In this document: positions 8,956 through 18,146 of the stretch, piece by piece
Layout: every line of letters starts with the position of its first letter
Position numbering within the stretch: the stretch's first letter is position 1
Assembly: GCA_029246505.1 (NCBI GenBank)
Contig: JAQWNC010000027.1
Span: 1-64,000, forward strand
DNA length: 64,000 nucleotides
DNA from: Arenicellaceae bacterium
Lineage (GTDB): Bacteria; Pseudomonadota; Gammaproteobacteria; Arenicellales; Arenicellaceae
Reading direction: 5' to 3'
Notes under the pieces: model-generated
The model's database searches: none
What the model saw: only the letters and a program-made list of their open reading frames with translations
What the model was told of the DNA's origin: nothing
Translations under genes and position numbers: made by a program

Positions 8956-9045
8956 CTAGATACGCGTTCTTTTTAGGGTATATACGTTAACAAAGCACCA
9001 ACGATACCTGAGCAACTTTTACTCCTTACTATGGGTATTCAACAG

Positions 9046-10317
9046 CTATTTCGATTCATTTTTAGTAAAGTCGGTATAAGGCCCCAGTAGTAGAAAACAA
9101 CCGCAGGCAAAAATTATTCCACCCGTATATACGGTTAGTAATGTAGAAAGTTTTTCGTTATCAATAGCATAACCGGTCAAATAAGCACCCAAACTTTGGC
9201 CGATCTGAAAAGAAGCGAATATCCAGCCAAATAAAACACCAAAATTTTTCATTCCGAAGTATTTACTGGTGAAAAAACTCAAAATATCAAATTCGGCCCC
9301 GACCGCCACCCCAAACAAAAATATCGCTACAGTTGCATCAAATCCTGTGACGCCCTGAATAAACATAAAATAGCCGATCATAGGCCCGAGAAAAAACATC
9401 ACAGCAACATATGGAGCGAATACTCGGTCCATCAGGTACCCGGCCAGCACCCTCCCAAGAATAACTGCAATACCCAGCATCGAGAGAACTCGCGCGGCAT
9501 CAACGGCAGCAACACCACTAACCATGAGCAACTGTTTCATATGAACAACCACGCCACTCATGGTAATCCCCAGCACAAAAAACGAGGCTATCAATAGCCA
9601 AAATATGTGTTTGGACGTTGCCTCTTTTAGGCTAAGTCCAGTTATCTTTGCCAGATGCTCTTCGTCTTGTGGGGTCAGCCTCCCTGCACCATCCATCTTC
9701 TGGCCCATCTCTGAACTGGAATTCTTCAAGAAAATATAACAAACACTACCGGAGATAATCCAAATGCTGCAGCCCAGACCAATATACGCCCCTCTCCAAC
9801 CATAAGCGTCGGTCACAGCCTCAATAAACAGCGGCGCTAGAAATGCTCCCACCCCTACTCCCGATAAGCCAATCCCCAAAGCTAGCCCTCGCTTTTTATC
9901 AAACCATCCTAATAGGATTTTTGAATATGAAGCCACCCCAGTGCCAGCACCAAATACCCCCATCAAGCTCATACCGATGTACAAACTGATAATCGATGTA
10001 TTCAACATAGACATTGAACAAACTACCAAGCCAAGCAAGAAAATCGACGGCAGTAATACTCCCCGTGGCCCATATTTGTCGATCAACCAACCAACAATCG
10101 GGGACGTAATTACGATGCCCCACCCGAAAAGAGCCATCGCAAAGCCTATTGAAGTAAAGCTCCAGCCAAACTCATTGTGTAATAGTGGGGCAAACGAGCT
10201 AAAACTGAATATAACGGCTACCGCCCAACCCATGGCTGTGCCAACCACACTCGCCATGACCACATACCATCCGTAGAAAATACCCATATTTCCCGAATTA
10301 GAATTTGCTACTTGCAT
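9046..10317 (-). CDS. MFS transporter, oxalate/formate antiporter or monocarboxylate-like
   Basis: 423 residues and twelve predicted membrane helices. The loop 2-3 signature GWLIDKYGPRG and the paired loop 8-9 motif GYLMDRVF show the two MFS halves; the start FYGWYVVMASVVGTAMGW is characteristic of the oxalate:formate antiporter / monocarboxylate permease branch. The substrate is likely a small organic anion. The ATG at 10317 has AAGAGG eight bases upstream; a GTG at 10344 has none. The gene is divergent from the arylsulfatase with about 280 bp between, a layout that allows shared control, and convergent with the cysteine-rich lipoprotein gene. Confidence 0.8.
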   Translation of the reverse strand: MQVANSNSGNMGIFYGWYVVMASVVGTAMGWAVAVIFSFSSFAPLLHNEFGWSFTSIGFAMALFGWGIVITSPIVGWLIDKYGPRGVLLPSIFLLGLVVCSMSMLNTSIISLYIGMSLMGVFGAGTGVASYSKILLGWFDKKRGLALGIGLSGVGVGAFLAPLFIEAVTDAYGWRGAYIGLGCSIWIISGSVCYIFLKNSSSEMGQKMDGAGRLTPQDEEHLAKITGLSLKEATSKHIFWLLIASFFVLGITMSGVVVHMKQLLMVSGVAAVDAARVLSMLGIAVILGRVLAGYLMDRVFAPYVAVMFFLGPMIGYFMFIQGVTGFDATVAIFLFGVAVGAEFDILSFFTSKYFGMKNFGVLFGWIFASFQIGQSLGAYLTGYAIDNEKLSTLLTVYTGGIIFACGCFLLLGPYTDFTKNESK

Positions 10318-10599
10318 TGATGAACCTCTTAATCCCGTCTTCACTTAACTGCCAAACTAGTTAGCTAGCCGCCCGTAAATTTTCCAATCTCAGCGACCTT
10401 ACAATTTCTACAAAAATATTGTGCGCTAATCTGCCTTATCGGAGCTGAGATAGTGTAATCTTATGTAGATTCTATATTTAGCATAGACGGCCGACTAAAA
10501 ATAAGAAGGTGTTGCCCGTCCATATTTTTAATTGAAACAGAGCTAACTATCTAGCAGCAAGAATCGTCATATCGCTATCACAAAGGCCAGGAGCATAAA

Positions 10600-12237
10600 T
10601 TGAAGAATATTAAGAACTCAAACCGTAAAGTTATTTCCATTATCAATACGTTGGTTATAGTTACTTTGGTCAGCTTCTTCAATTCTCCTGCTTGGGCTCA
10701 GGAACGTCCAAACATTCTACTTATCATCGCGGACGATCTTGGCTACGGAGACCTTGGCGTCTACGGTGGCGATATCAACACACCGAATATCGATGCGCTC
10801 GCCAATGCGGGACAACTTTTCACACAATTCCATACCGCACCAACCTGCGCAGTAACGCGCGCGATGCTGCTTTCTGGTAACAATAATAACGTGGCCGGCC
10901 TTGCAGTTCAGGGGACAAACCCAGGCCCTGTTATTCCGGGCCTTGCGGGTTACGAAAATGCGCTATCTGATCGTGTCGCACTGTTGCCGCAGTTACTTCA
11001 AGATGTCGATTATCGAACCTATATAGCCGGAAAGTGGCATCTTGGAGAAGAGGTGGAACACCTCCCGAAGGCTGCGGGATTCGGCCGGTCATTCGTTATG
11101 GAATTTGGCGCGGGGAATCACTTTAACGATGTGGGGCTTCGTGGGGGCGGCTCTCGCTATTGGAACGGCAATGAACAGGTGGCGTGGCCCGACGGCGGTT
11201 ATTCAACCGAGGTGTATACCAATAAACTACTTGAGTACCTTGAGGCCGACAAAGAAAGTGATGAGCCATTTTTTATGATCGCGGCCTACACCTCACCACA
11301 TTGGCCCCTGCAAGTGCCGGAAGATGAACTTAACCTGTACTCAGGACGCTACGACATGGGTTACGACGCTTTACGAGAGCAGCGATTTGCCAGCCTGAAA
11401 AGTGCGGGAATCATCCCGGCTGATTCGCTGCTGCCACCACGCAACGACGCGATTATCCTCTGGAGCGCTTTGAGCCCCGAGCAACAGCGAAATGAATCGC
11501 GTAAAATGGAACTTTACGCCGCAATGGTCGATAACCTCGATGGTCACGTGGGTCGCCTGATCGAGTATTTACGCACTAACAACTTGTTCGACAATACTTT
11601 AATTGTTTTTATGGCCGACAACGGCGCTGCGGGCGAAGATTTTTACAACCGCGGTCCATTCATCGACTTCGTTCGATCACACCACAACAACAGCTATGAA
11701 AATATGGGCAAACCCGACTCCTGGGTGGCGTACGGCCCCCAATGGGCCGAAGCTGGCTCTGCACCTTTTAAACGCTACAAAGGATTCACCACTGAGGGCG
11801 GCATAATCGCGCCAATGATAATCTCCGGCCCCGGTGTTAACAGCGAGACTCGTATTTCGGATACCTATATAGCAGTACCCGACCTGACACAGACCTTTCT
11901 TGATCTCGCGGGCGGCAGCTACCCTGATGACAAAGCACCGATGATCGGTGAATCTGCCTGGCCTTACCTTTCAGGTGCAACGGATCGGGTGCACGACGGC
12001 GATTACGTAACCGTGTTAACGCAAAGCCAGCGTGCATTCGTACGCCAAGGCGACTGGAAACTGGTTTCTATTGAGCGACCGTTCGACGAGCGAAATTTCA
12101 CCCTTCACAACCTCAAAAATGATCCTGGCGAAGTCGTAGATTTATCAGAATCGAATCCTGAGAAGCGAGCCAATATGATCAAAATATGGCGAGAAAAACG
12201 ACGCGAATACGGTATTGTACTGCCTGAGGATTTATAG
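10600..12237 (+). CDS. Secreted arylsulfatase
   Basis: 545 residues starting at TTG, with CAGGAG seven bases upstream and a signal peptide (hydrophobic core about residues 12-30, AWA before QERPN). Alkaline-phosphatase-fold sulfatase: metal site in LIIADDLGYGD, GKWHLG lysine/histidine, SPHWP histidine, and FMADNG aspartate/asparagine are all present. The formylglycine site reads C83-A-V-T-R, where position 3 is normally Pro or Ala; the rest (RAMLLSG) is canonical. If Cys83 is converted by a formylglycine-generating enzyme, the protein removes sulfate from aryl or sugar esters in the periplasm. It ends 9 bp from the convergent DUF3750 gene. Whether the variant site is matured cannot be told from sequence. 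Confidence 0.9.
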   Translation: MKNIKNSNRKVISIINTLVIVTLVSFFNSPAWAQERPNILLIIADDLGYGDLGVYGGDINTPNIDALANAGQLFTQFHTAPTCAVTRAMLLSGNNNNVAGLAVQGTNPGPVIPGLAGYENALSDRVALLPQLLQDVDYRTYIAGKWHLGEEVEHLPKAAGFGRSFVMEFGAGNHFNDVGLRGGGSRYWNGNEQVAWPDGGYSTEVYTNKLLEYLEADKESDEPFFMIAAYTSPHWPLQVPEDELNLYSGRYDMGYDALREQRFASLKSAGIIPADSLLPPRNDAIILWSALSPEQQRNESRKMELYAAMVDNLDGHVGRLIEYLRTNNLFDNTLIVFMADNGAAGEDFYNRGPFIDFVRSHHNNSYENMGKPDSWVAYGPQWAEAGSAPFKRYKGFTTEGGIIAPMIISGPGVNSETRISDTYIAVPDLTQTFLDLAGGSYPDDKAPMIGESAWPYLSGATDRVHDGDYVTVLTQSQRAFVRQGDWKLVSIERPFDERNFTLHNLKNDPGEVVDLSESNPEKRANMIKIWREKRREYGIVLPEDL

Positions 12238-12246
12238 AATTGGTAG

Positions 12247-13002
12247 CTACTTTTCCGCTGGTAGAGTCACCCCTGCCGAGCCAATAAAAGGAAATTTTGC
12301 ATGCAGTTTAAAGGGGTTAATACCGAGATTGAACGTCAATAGATTAATTTCGAGTCCTTCTTCCCATGCTAACAATACGCCAAATAATCCAAACAAAGAT
12401 AGCTGATAACCTGTTCCGCTAGGGGCTTTCGCCACGAAATTTGTCCTACCTAGATAATCCTTACCAATAGCTGTAGCGGGTAAGTTCAATCGCAACTCAG
12501 GTACTTGCCTGCCAATATGAGCTATAAAGGTATTGCTGTTCGGCCCAGGCCACTGACTGTAACTATCCGCAAAAGGGTAAGAGTCGATGGCCTCTAGCAC
12601 TAGCTCAATTACAGCTTCAGCCTCGGCGCCGCGCAGATCCACAAGTAGATCTGGTTTATTACCGAACCAGTGACGATCAGGAACATCTTCATTCGCTACA
12701 ACCACTGACTGATTTCGACGGGCTCGCCAGCCGATTACCTGGTGTACAGTATAAGCCTCGGCTCCCTTGGGTTTAATCGATATCCATGGATGCACAGCAA
12801 ATATTCCCCGCCAACGGACAACTCTGGCGACGTACACCTGAACTACCGCTTCCTGGGTTGCCGCAGGAGATGGTGCATAACCAGCACTAGATTTATCCGC
12901 ATTGCGCCAGCTCTGATTGAGTTGAACTACGCCACTAAGAGGCACATACAAAATCCCTGCTAACGTGGCGACTAATGCAAGTCGTACTAATGTTATTTTC
13001 AC
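12247..13002 (-). CDS. DUF3750 domain protein, membrane-anchored or exported
   Basis: 251 residues. An N-terminal hydrophobic stretch (LVRLALVATLAGILYVPLSGV) acts as signal or anchor. The body matches DUF3750: VQVYVARVVRWRGIFAVHPW, IKPKGAEAYTVHQVIGW, and the conserved SYSQWPGPNSNTFIAHIGR segment. The function of the family is not known; the invariant His, Ser-rich and GPNSNTF motifs suggest an enzyme-like pocket facing the periplasm. The gene is convergent with the sulfatase. About 280 bp upstream of it, before the GlxA-type regulator gene, contain no gene I can support. Confidence 0.7.
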   Translation of the reverse strand: MKITLVRLALVATLAGILYVPLSGVVQLNQSWRNADKSSAGYAPSPAATQEAVVQVYVARVVRWRGIFAVHPWISIKPKGAEAYTVHQVIGWRARRNQSVVVANEDVPDRHWFGNKPDLLVDLRGAEAEAVIELVLEAIDSYPFADSYSQWPGPNSNTFIAHIGRQVPELRLNLPATAIGKDYLGRTNFVAKAPSGTGYQLSLFGLFGVLLAWEEGLEINLLTFNLGINPFKLHAKFPFIGSAGVTLPAEK

Positions 13003-13282
13003 TGGGGCTATTACCTAGATAGTATGGCTACATTATATACATTCATCAGTATGATGATGTTAGCTACTTACGAACTCAGCCCGCTAAAAATTTCTAAACA
13101 TGTCAAGCATTCCAACGAACGTTATAGCGTCTCAAAAGGAAAATTTTTCGCCCAATAAAAGTTCGAAATAAAACGATGGATCAGATTAAGACCCACCTCC
13201 TCTATGCTGTTAATTAAGCTATAACTTTCCACCGCTACATGCACCTTTATTTGTTACTAGTCACCGCCATAATGTAGCAATC

Positions 13283-14266
13283 TCAATCAATCGAAAAAAT
13301 CTTCGCCCTCACCGTCTTCCGGTACTGTAAAGGTAATACTGACATCTCACGGCGAAATAATTGACTGAAATACCCTTGGTCGTGATAACCCACTCGAAAC
13401 GCGATTTCGGATACTTTCAAGTTAGTTGATTCAAGCAATTCCTTAGCGGTTTCTATTCTAAGTTTTTGTAAATACTCTAGTGGGGATTTACCTATCGCGA
13501 TCTTAAAGCGTCGACTCAAGGTTCGTGCACTCAAGCCAAAAAAAGACGCCAAACTCGGAATTTCTACCAGTTCATTCATATGCCGTTTCATCCATAGTTG
13601 AACTTCTACCACCGTCTCGTCCACATGCTGCAAATCATCACCGTCAAAATACCGATATTTCTCATAGGGTCTTCGAATTTCATGAGAAAAGTTTCGCTCT
13701 ATCAAACTGGCGATTTCTGTGCCGTAAAAACGCTCAATTAGGTAAACCGTCACGTCTGCCAGTGCGTTAACACTGGCGGCGCAAAAAATGGAACCAGATT
13801 CGGTTATAAAATAGTCTCGTTTCAAATTGATGCGCGGGTAAGCACGCTGAAACTCATCTAGGAAGTGCCAATGAGTAGTAGCCGATTTACCATCTAATAG
13901 ACCAGCTTCGGCTAAAAAGCAGCAACCTGTTCCAACCGCCGCCAAAGTGCTACCTCCCTGAAATTGTCGCCTTAGCCACTTATAAAGCTCTGTAGACTTG
14001 TCAAGTACAGGGCGAGGATTTCGCCAAAGGGCCGGCAAATAAACAATATCACTGGCTTCTATATCCGCCAGCTTTGCTGTCGGGACCAAAGATATCTCGG
14101 CTAAGGAATTACTACTTAAGTTATCGGCTGATACCAGTTGAATATCCAATCTAGAACTAGACTTGCGCGAAGCAATCCGTGCATACTCTGCGGCGCGCCA
14201 CATTTCCAACGGTAGAAATAAGCTGGCAGCAAGCATCTGATCGGAAATAACAAATGCTAATTTCAT
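13283..14266 (-). CDS. GlxA-type AraC-family transcriptional regulator
   Basis: 327 residues in two domains. Residues 1-190 form a DJ-1/PfpI-like class I glutamine-amidotransferase fold (LAAVGTGCCFLAEAGLLDGKSATTHW, with the nucleophile-elbow region), which in this subfamily serves as a sensor rather than an enzyme. Residues 225-320 form the AraC DNA-binding domain with two helix-turn-helices (PSLASFFGLSARTLSRRFK and KVSEIAFRVGYHDQGYFSQLFRR). It is divergent from the FabY-like synthase gene with 116 bp between the two starts, so that gene is the most likely target. The effector is unknown. Confidence 0.85.
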   Translation of the reverse strand: MKLAFVISDQMLAASLFLPLEMWRAAEYARIASRKSSSRLDIQLVSADNLSSNSLAEISLVPTAKLADIEASDIVYLPALWRNPRPVLDKSTELYKWLRRQFQGGSTLAAVGTGCCFLAEAGLLDGKSATTHWHFLDEFQRAYPRINLKRDYFITESGSIFCAASVNALADVTVYLIERFYGTEIASLIERNFSHEIRRPYEKYRYFDGDDLQHVDETVVEVQLWMKRHMNELVEIPSLASFFGLSARTLSRRFKIAIGKSPLEYLQKLRIETAKELLESTNLKVSEIAFRVGYHDQGYFSQLFRREMSVLPLQYRKTVRAKIFSID

Positions 14267-14382
14267 GTTTTGGTAGGCATTATTGGCTATTATAACTAAT
14301 TATTTGGCTAATATACCTTAATAAATAGAGAATAGTTGCCCTATACTTTTAGGCGAAAGGATAGTCATTTGTAACCCTAATT

Positions 14383-16260
14383 ATGCGATTACCCGTAATT
14401 GTCGGATTTGGAGGAGTAGGACCTGCCGGTCGCTCGTCATTCCACCATGCATATCGGCGCACCATTATTGACTCTGTGCAGGGAACCAAACGCTCGGATA
14501 TGTTTCTTAGTCTGGCAAGCCTAATGAATTTGCACCGCGGAGAAGATGGTAAGCCAATAAGCTCTACCGATATTGAAGCTATGGTTGGCCAGCAATGTCT
14601 CGATGGAACATTAGTTCGTCAGCTAGGCACTAACTTGTTTGATCCGAATAAAATCCCGGCAAATTTGGCTGTAGCCCTTTCTCCAGATCAGGGTAGTAGA
14701 GAGATCATTATTGCTGCGAATAAACTTCCAAAACCGGTACCGGCTGGTTGCACCGCTGAACCACTTGACGAGGGGATGGTCCGCCTAACCATGGCAGGCG
14801 ATGCGGAGCTTAAATTCAGAACCTATAGGAAGCTTGCGGTTCAATCTGCTGGCCAGCTACCAAACGGCTTTGACCCGGCAGCTTTATACAACTCCAGGTT
14901 CCACCCCCGCGGCTTACAGATTTCTATTATCGCCGCGTCGGATGCGCTGCAATCGATCGGAATTGACTGGGAAATAATTAAACAGAAAGTAAAACCGGAT
15001 GAAGTCTGTGTTTATGCCGGAAGCGCGATGGGTCAACTCGACAAAAACGGATCAGGAGGCATGGCGCAAGCTCGTCTAAAAGGCGAGCGCGTGAGTTCAA
15101 AGCAACTAGCATTAGGACTTGGTCAAATGCCAGCTGATTTTGTTAATGCCTATATTTTGGGAAGCATCGGCTCGACTGGTGCCGCACTCGGAGCTTGCGC
15201 AAGCTTTCTATATAACTTGCGTCTTGCGGTCGACGAAATCAAATCCGGACGCAGGCGCATCGCGATAGTGGGGAGTGCCGAAGCACCAATAACCCCGGAA
15301 GTTATGGAAGGCTACACCGCAATGAGCGCATTGGTAACGGACGATAATTTACGCAAACTCGATGGCGTCGATATACCTGACTACCGACGTGCAAGTCGGC
15401 CATTTGGTGACAATTCAGGTTTTGTATTAGCAGAATCTGGCCAATATATAGTATTGTTTGACGATGCGCTCGCGATTGAACTTGGTGCAACCGCCCACGC
15501 TGCCGTTAGCGACGTATTTGTTAACGCTGATGGCATCAAAAAATCTATCTCATCACCTGGGCCAGGGAACTACATTACAGTAGCAAAAGCTGTAGGTGCC
15601 GCTCGTAGTATGTTTGGAGACGAAATGGTTCGCTCTAAAAGCTTTATACAAGCACACGGATCAAGTACACCACAAAATAGAGTTACAGAGTCACTGATAT
15701 TTGATCAGGTCGCACGCGCGTTTAATATTAAATGTTGGCCTATTACTGCTGTAAAAGCTTATTTAGGTCATTCGATTGGCGCCGCTAGTGCAGATCAGCT
15801 AATTAATTCACTTGGAGTTTTTTCGGATGAAATCCTGCCAGGTATTTCTACCATTGATGGCGTGGCAAAAGATGTCCATGCAGATCGACTCAATATATCT
15901 AAATCAAATCAAGACCGACAAGGCCGCGCAGAGATCGGGTTTTTAAACTCAAAGGGCTTTGGCGGAAACAATGCCACCGGCACCATGATTTCTCCCCGCT
16001 TGGTAGAAAAAATGCTGCGCAATCGCTATGGCGAGAAAGCCTATACAGCCTATCTGAAACGAAACTTGGCCGTACAGCAAGCCGCGCAATCTTACGACCA
16101 AGTATGCATGAAAGTGCCAATACCAACAATTTACCGCTTTGGTGAAACACCATTAGGTGACAATGATATTTCAATAACGGATACGCGAGTATCGATAGCG
16201 GGATTTGATAATTCAGTCGATTTAGCGGTGGAAAATCCGTATCCCGATATGTTTGAGTAG
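14383..16260 (+). CDS. fabY: FabY-like beta-ketoacyl-ACP synthase
   Basis: 625 residues, much longer than FabB/FabF (about 410). The thiolase-fold core carries the condensing triad Cys272 (GACASF), His425 (QAHGSSTPQNR) and His463 (AYLGHSIGAAS) and the final GFGGNNA loop. The start LPVIVGFGGVGPAGRSSFHHAYRR and the overall length match FabY of Pseudomonas aeruginosa, which condenses acetyl-CoA with malonyl-ACP to begin fatty acid synthesis in place of FabH. Residues 40-190 include an insertion not found in ordinary synthases. The start ATG at 14383 lacks a clear ribosome site. Followed by an alpha/beta hydrolase and, convergently, a TesB thioesterase. An alternative is a synthase for a specialised acyl product. 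No fabH is visible in this window. Confidence 0.75.
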   Translation: MRLPVIVGFGGVGPAGRSSFHHAYRRTIIDSVQGTKRSDMFLSLASLMNLHRGEDGKPISSTDIEAMVGQQCLDGTLVRQLGTNLFDPNKIPANLAVALSPDQGSREIIIAANKLPKPVPAGCTAEPLDEGMVRLTMAGDAELKFRTYRKLAVQSAGQLPNGFDPAALYNSRFHPRGLQISIIAASDALQSIGIDWEIIKQKVKPDEVCVYAGSAMGQLDKNGSGGMAQARLKGERVSSKQLALGLGQMPADFVNAYILGSIGSTGAALGACASFLYNLRLAVDEIKSGRRRIAIVGSAEAPITPEVMEGYTAMSALVTDDNLRKLDGVDIPDYRRASRPFGDNSGFVLAESGQYIVLFDDALAIELGATAHAAVSDVFVNADGIKKSISSPGPGNYITVAKAVGAARSMFGDEMVRSKSFIQAHGSSTPQNRVTESLIFDQVARAFNIKCWPITAVKAYLGHSIGAASADQLINSLGVFSDEILPGISTIDGVAKDVHADRLNISKSNQDRQGRAEIGFLNSKGFGGNNATGTMISPRLVEKMLRNRYGEKAYTAYLKRNLAVQQAAQSYDQVCMKVPIPTIYRFGETPLGDNDISITDTRVSIAGFDNSVDLAVENPYPDMFE

Positions 16261-16376
16261 ATTATTTATTAGCGGCGCGAGATCTATCAATACAATTTAA
16301 TACCTAACAAGTGCTGTTTTGTATTCAGTGAGGTTGATAAAGAACACTTGGTTCACCCACCACAAAGTTAAACCCA

Positions 16377-17276
16377 ATGCTCAACCCTCAAAATAAAATG
16401 GTTGAAAAGCAGACCACTATTGGTGGTCTAAAAGCAAATTATATAGAGCTAAATCGGACTGACCAGAATTCCAAAAATCCTCTACATTTACATGCAGCGA
16501 ATGGCTTCCCCTTGGGTTCTTATCAATCATTTATTGAACCGTTTACCAGAAAACATCATATAACCGGCTTAGAAAGTCGCGGGATGTGGCCAGAACGAGG
16601 CCAGCCTAAAAGACAAACTAGCTGGCAACTTTACGCCGACTACTTAATTGAGTTTCTTGAGCAAACAAATAAGTGCTCGGGCGAAATTCAAAGATTTATT
16701 GGTATTGGACACTCTTTGGGCGGTAGCGTGACCCTAATTGCAGCTATAAAACGACCTGATTTGTTTCAAAAGCTCGTACTAATCGAGCCAGCCACCACCC
16801 CATCACGTTTTACTGCATTCGTATGGCAGTATCTACCCCGAATCGCTGAACATTCAATACCGTTGGTCTCTCGTACCCTGTTACGTAGAAAACACTGGCC
16901 AAGCAAAGTAGAGTTCATCAAATATCATAGCTCTAAAACCGCATTCAAAAACTGCACGGTGCAAGCAATGCAGGACTACGCCGAATATGGCCTGCGGAAT
17001 CATCCTGATAACCGGTATGAGCTTGCTTATTCTACTGAATGGGAAGCCCACAATTTTCGTAAAGTACATTACACTTTGGGGTTACTTAGAAAGGTAAAAG
17101 TGCCGACACTGTTAATAGCGGGGGCTACAAGCTATTTTTATAATGCTTACGCCGCTAGGCAACAAATGATCGAAAAACATAAATATCTCAATCTTGAGAT
17201 TCTTAAAAACACCGGCCATCTGGCGCCGTTTGAAAACCCAACTGGCGCACAAACGTGCATTCTGGATTGGCTCTAA
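16377..17276 (+). CDS. Alpha/beta hydrolase
   Basis: 299 residues, cytoplasmic (no signal). The nucleophile elbow is GIGHSLGGS near residue 118, the acid is probably in the LLIAGATSYF strand and the catalytic His is in NTGHLAPFENP near the C-terminus. The oxyanion segment LHAANGFPLGSY differs from the common HGxPG form. The substrate cannot be named; the closest resemblance is to lipase- or haloperoxidase-like esterases. It is 116 bp downstream of the FabY-like gene and its stop overlaps the stop of convergent tesB by four bases, which fits a role in acyl ester metabolism. Confidence 0.8.
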   Translation: MLNPQNKMVEKQTTIGGLKANYIELNRTDQNSKNPLHLHAANGFPLGSYQSFIEPFTRKHHITGLESRGMWPERGQPKRQTSWQLYADYLIEFLEQTNKCSGEIQRFIGIGHSLGGSVTLIAAIKRPDLFQKLVLIEPATTPSRFTAFVWQYLPRIAEHSIPLVSRTLLRRKHWPSKVEFIKYHSSKTAFKNCTVQAMQDYAEYGLRNHPDNRYELAYSTEWEAHNFRKVHYTLGLLRKVKVPTLLIAGATSYFYNAYAARQQMIEKHKYLNLEILKNTGHLAPFENPTGAQTCILDWL

Positions 17277-18109
17277 CCTAGCTGACGCAATAATCCTTCC
17301 TGTGTGGTGGAGGCAACCAGTTGGCCGGCCTTATTAAACACCCGACCTTGAGCCAAACCACGGGCTCCCGATGTTGAAATTGGCGAGGTAGAAAATAAAT
17401 GCCAATTATCCATTCGAAAGGGTCGATGAAACCAAATCACGTGATCTATTGATGCCATACTTAATTTGCGTTTGCCTTGATTTACCCTGGCGCGCATCAC
17501 ATTATCATACGGAATAGTCACTGATGCTAGTAAACCAAAATCTGAAATATATGCGAGCACTGCCCGCTGGGTTGCCTCATCGTCTGGCAGTTTTTCTTTC
17601 GTTTTTAACCAGAACTGAATTTTTGGGCTCTTGGGATCTCGGGAGATATCTACTGGACGAATTACGAATGCAGAATCGAATAATATATTGGATCGTTGAT
17701 TAATATTATCTAGTTCCTCCTGTAATACTTTCGTTTCGTTGGGTCCTGGCGGCATCAAAAATCTCTCCGCATACTCCAAACCATCTTCCGCTTTATGAAA
17801 AGAAGCTGAAAGGTTAAAGATAGGTCGGCCATGTTGTATTGCCTCTACCCGACGGGCAGAAAAGCTCCCACCGTCGCGACTGATTTCAACGTGATAATCA
17901 ATATGTTGATTAAAATCACCCCGACGTAAAAAGTAAGCGTGTGCCGAATGAATAGATCGTCCTTCAACGGTCATTTGTGCGGCATGAATTGCCTGACCCA
18001 ATACTTGCCCACCGTATACCTGTGGTGTGCCCAAATCTCGGCTTTCACCGCGAAAAATATTCTCAGTAATTTGCCTTGCATGCAAAAACTCTACTAATTT
18101 AACTGACAT
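17273..18109 (-). CDS. tesB: Acyl-CoA thioesterase II
   Basis: 278 residues, close to the E. coli enzyme. It contains the two hot-dog repeats: the first with DLGTPQVYGGQVLGQAIHAA and HSAHAYFLRRGD, the second with SMASIDHVIWFHRPFRMDNWHLFSTSP and the end GQRVFN-like ARGLAQGRVFNKAGQLVAST. TesB cleaves medium- and long-chain acyl-CoAs to free acids and CoA in the cytoplasm. It is the last gene of the apparent minus-strand run LysR, aldo/keto reductase, FAD monooxygenase, tesB, beginning 37 bp after the monooxygenase stop. Confidence 0.9.
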   Translation of the reverse strand: MSVKLVEFLHARQITENIFRGESRDLGTPQVYGGQVLGQAIHAAQMTVEGRSIHSAHAYFLRRGDFNQHIDYHVEISRDGGSFSARRVEAIQHGRPIFNLSASFHKAEDGLEYAERFLMPPGPNETKVLQEELDNINQRSNILFDSAFVIRPVDISRDPKSPKIQFWLKTKEKLPDDEATQRAVLAYISDFGLLASVTIPYDNVMRARVNQGKRKLSMASIDHVIWFHRPFRMDNWHLFSTSPISTSGARGLAQGRVFNKAGQLVASTTQEGLLRQLG

Positions 18110-18146
18110 AGCTGTTATCTATATCCTCATTTTTACACTTTCGTTT

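Noticed and set aside
13024-13152. 42-codon frame between the DUF3750 gene and the GlxA-type regulator
   Set aside because: No ribosome site, no family resemblance and ordinary chance length.
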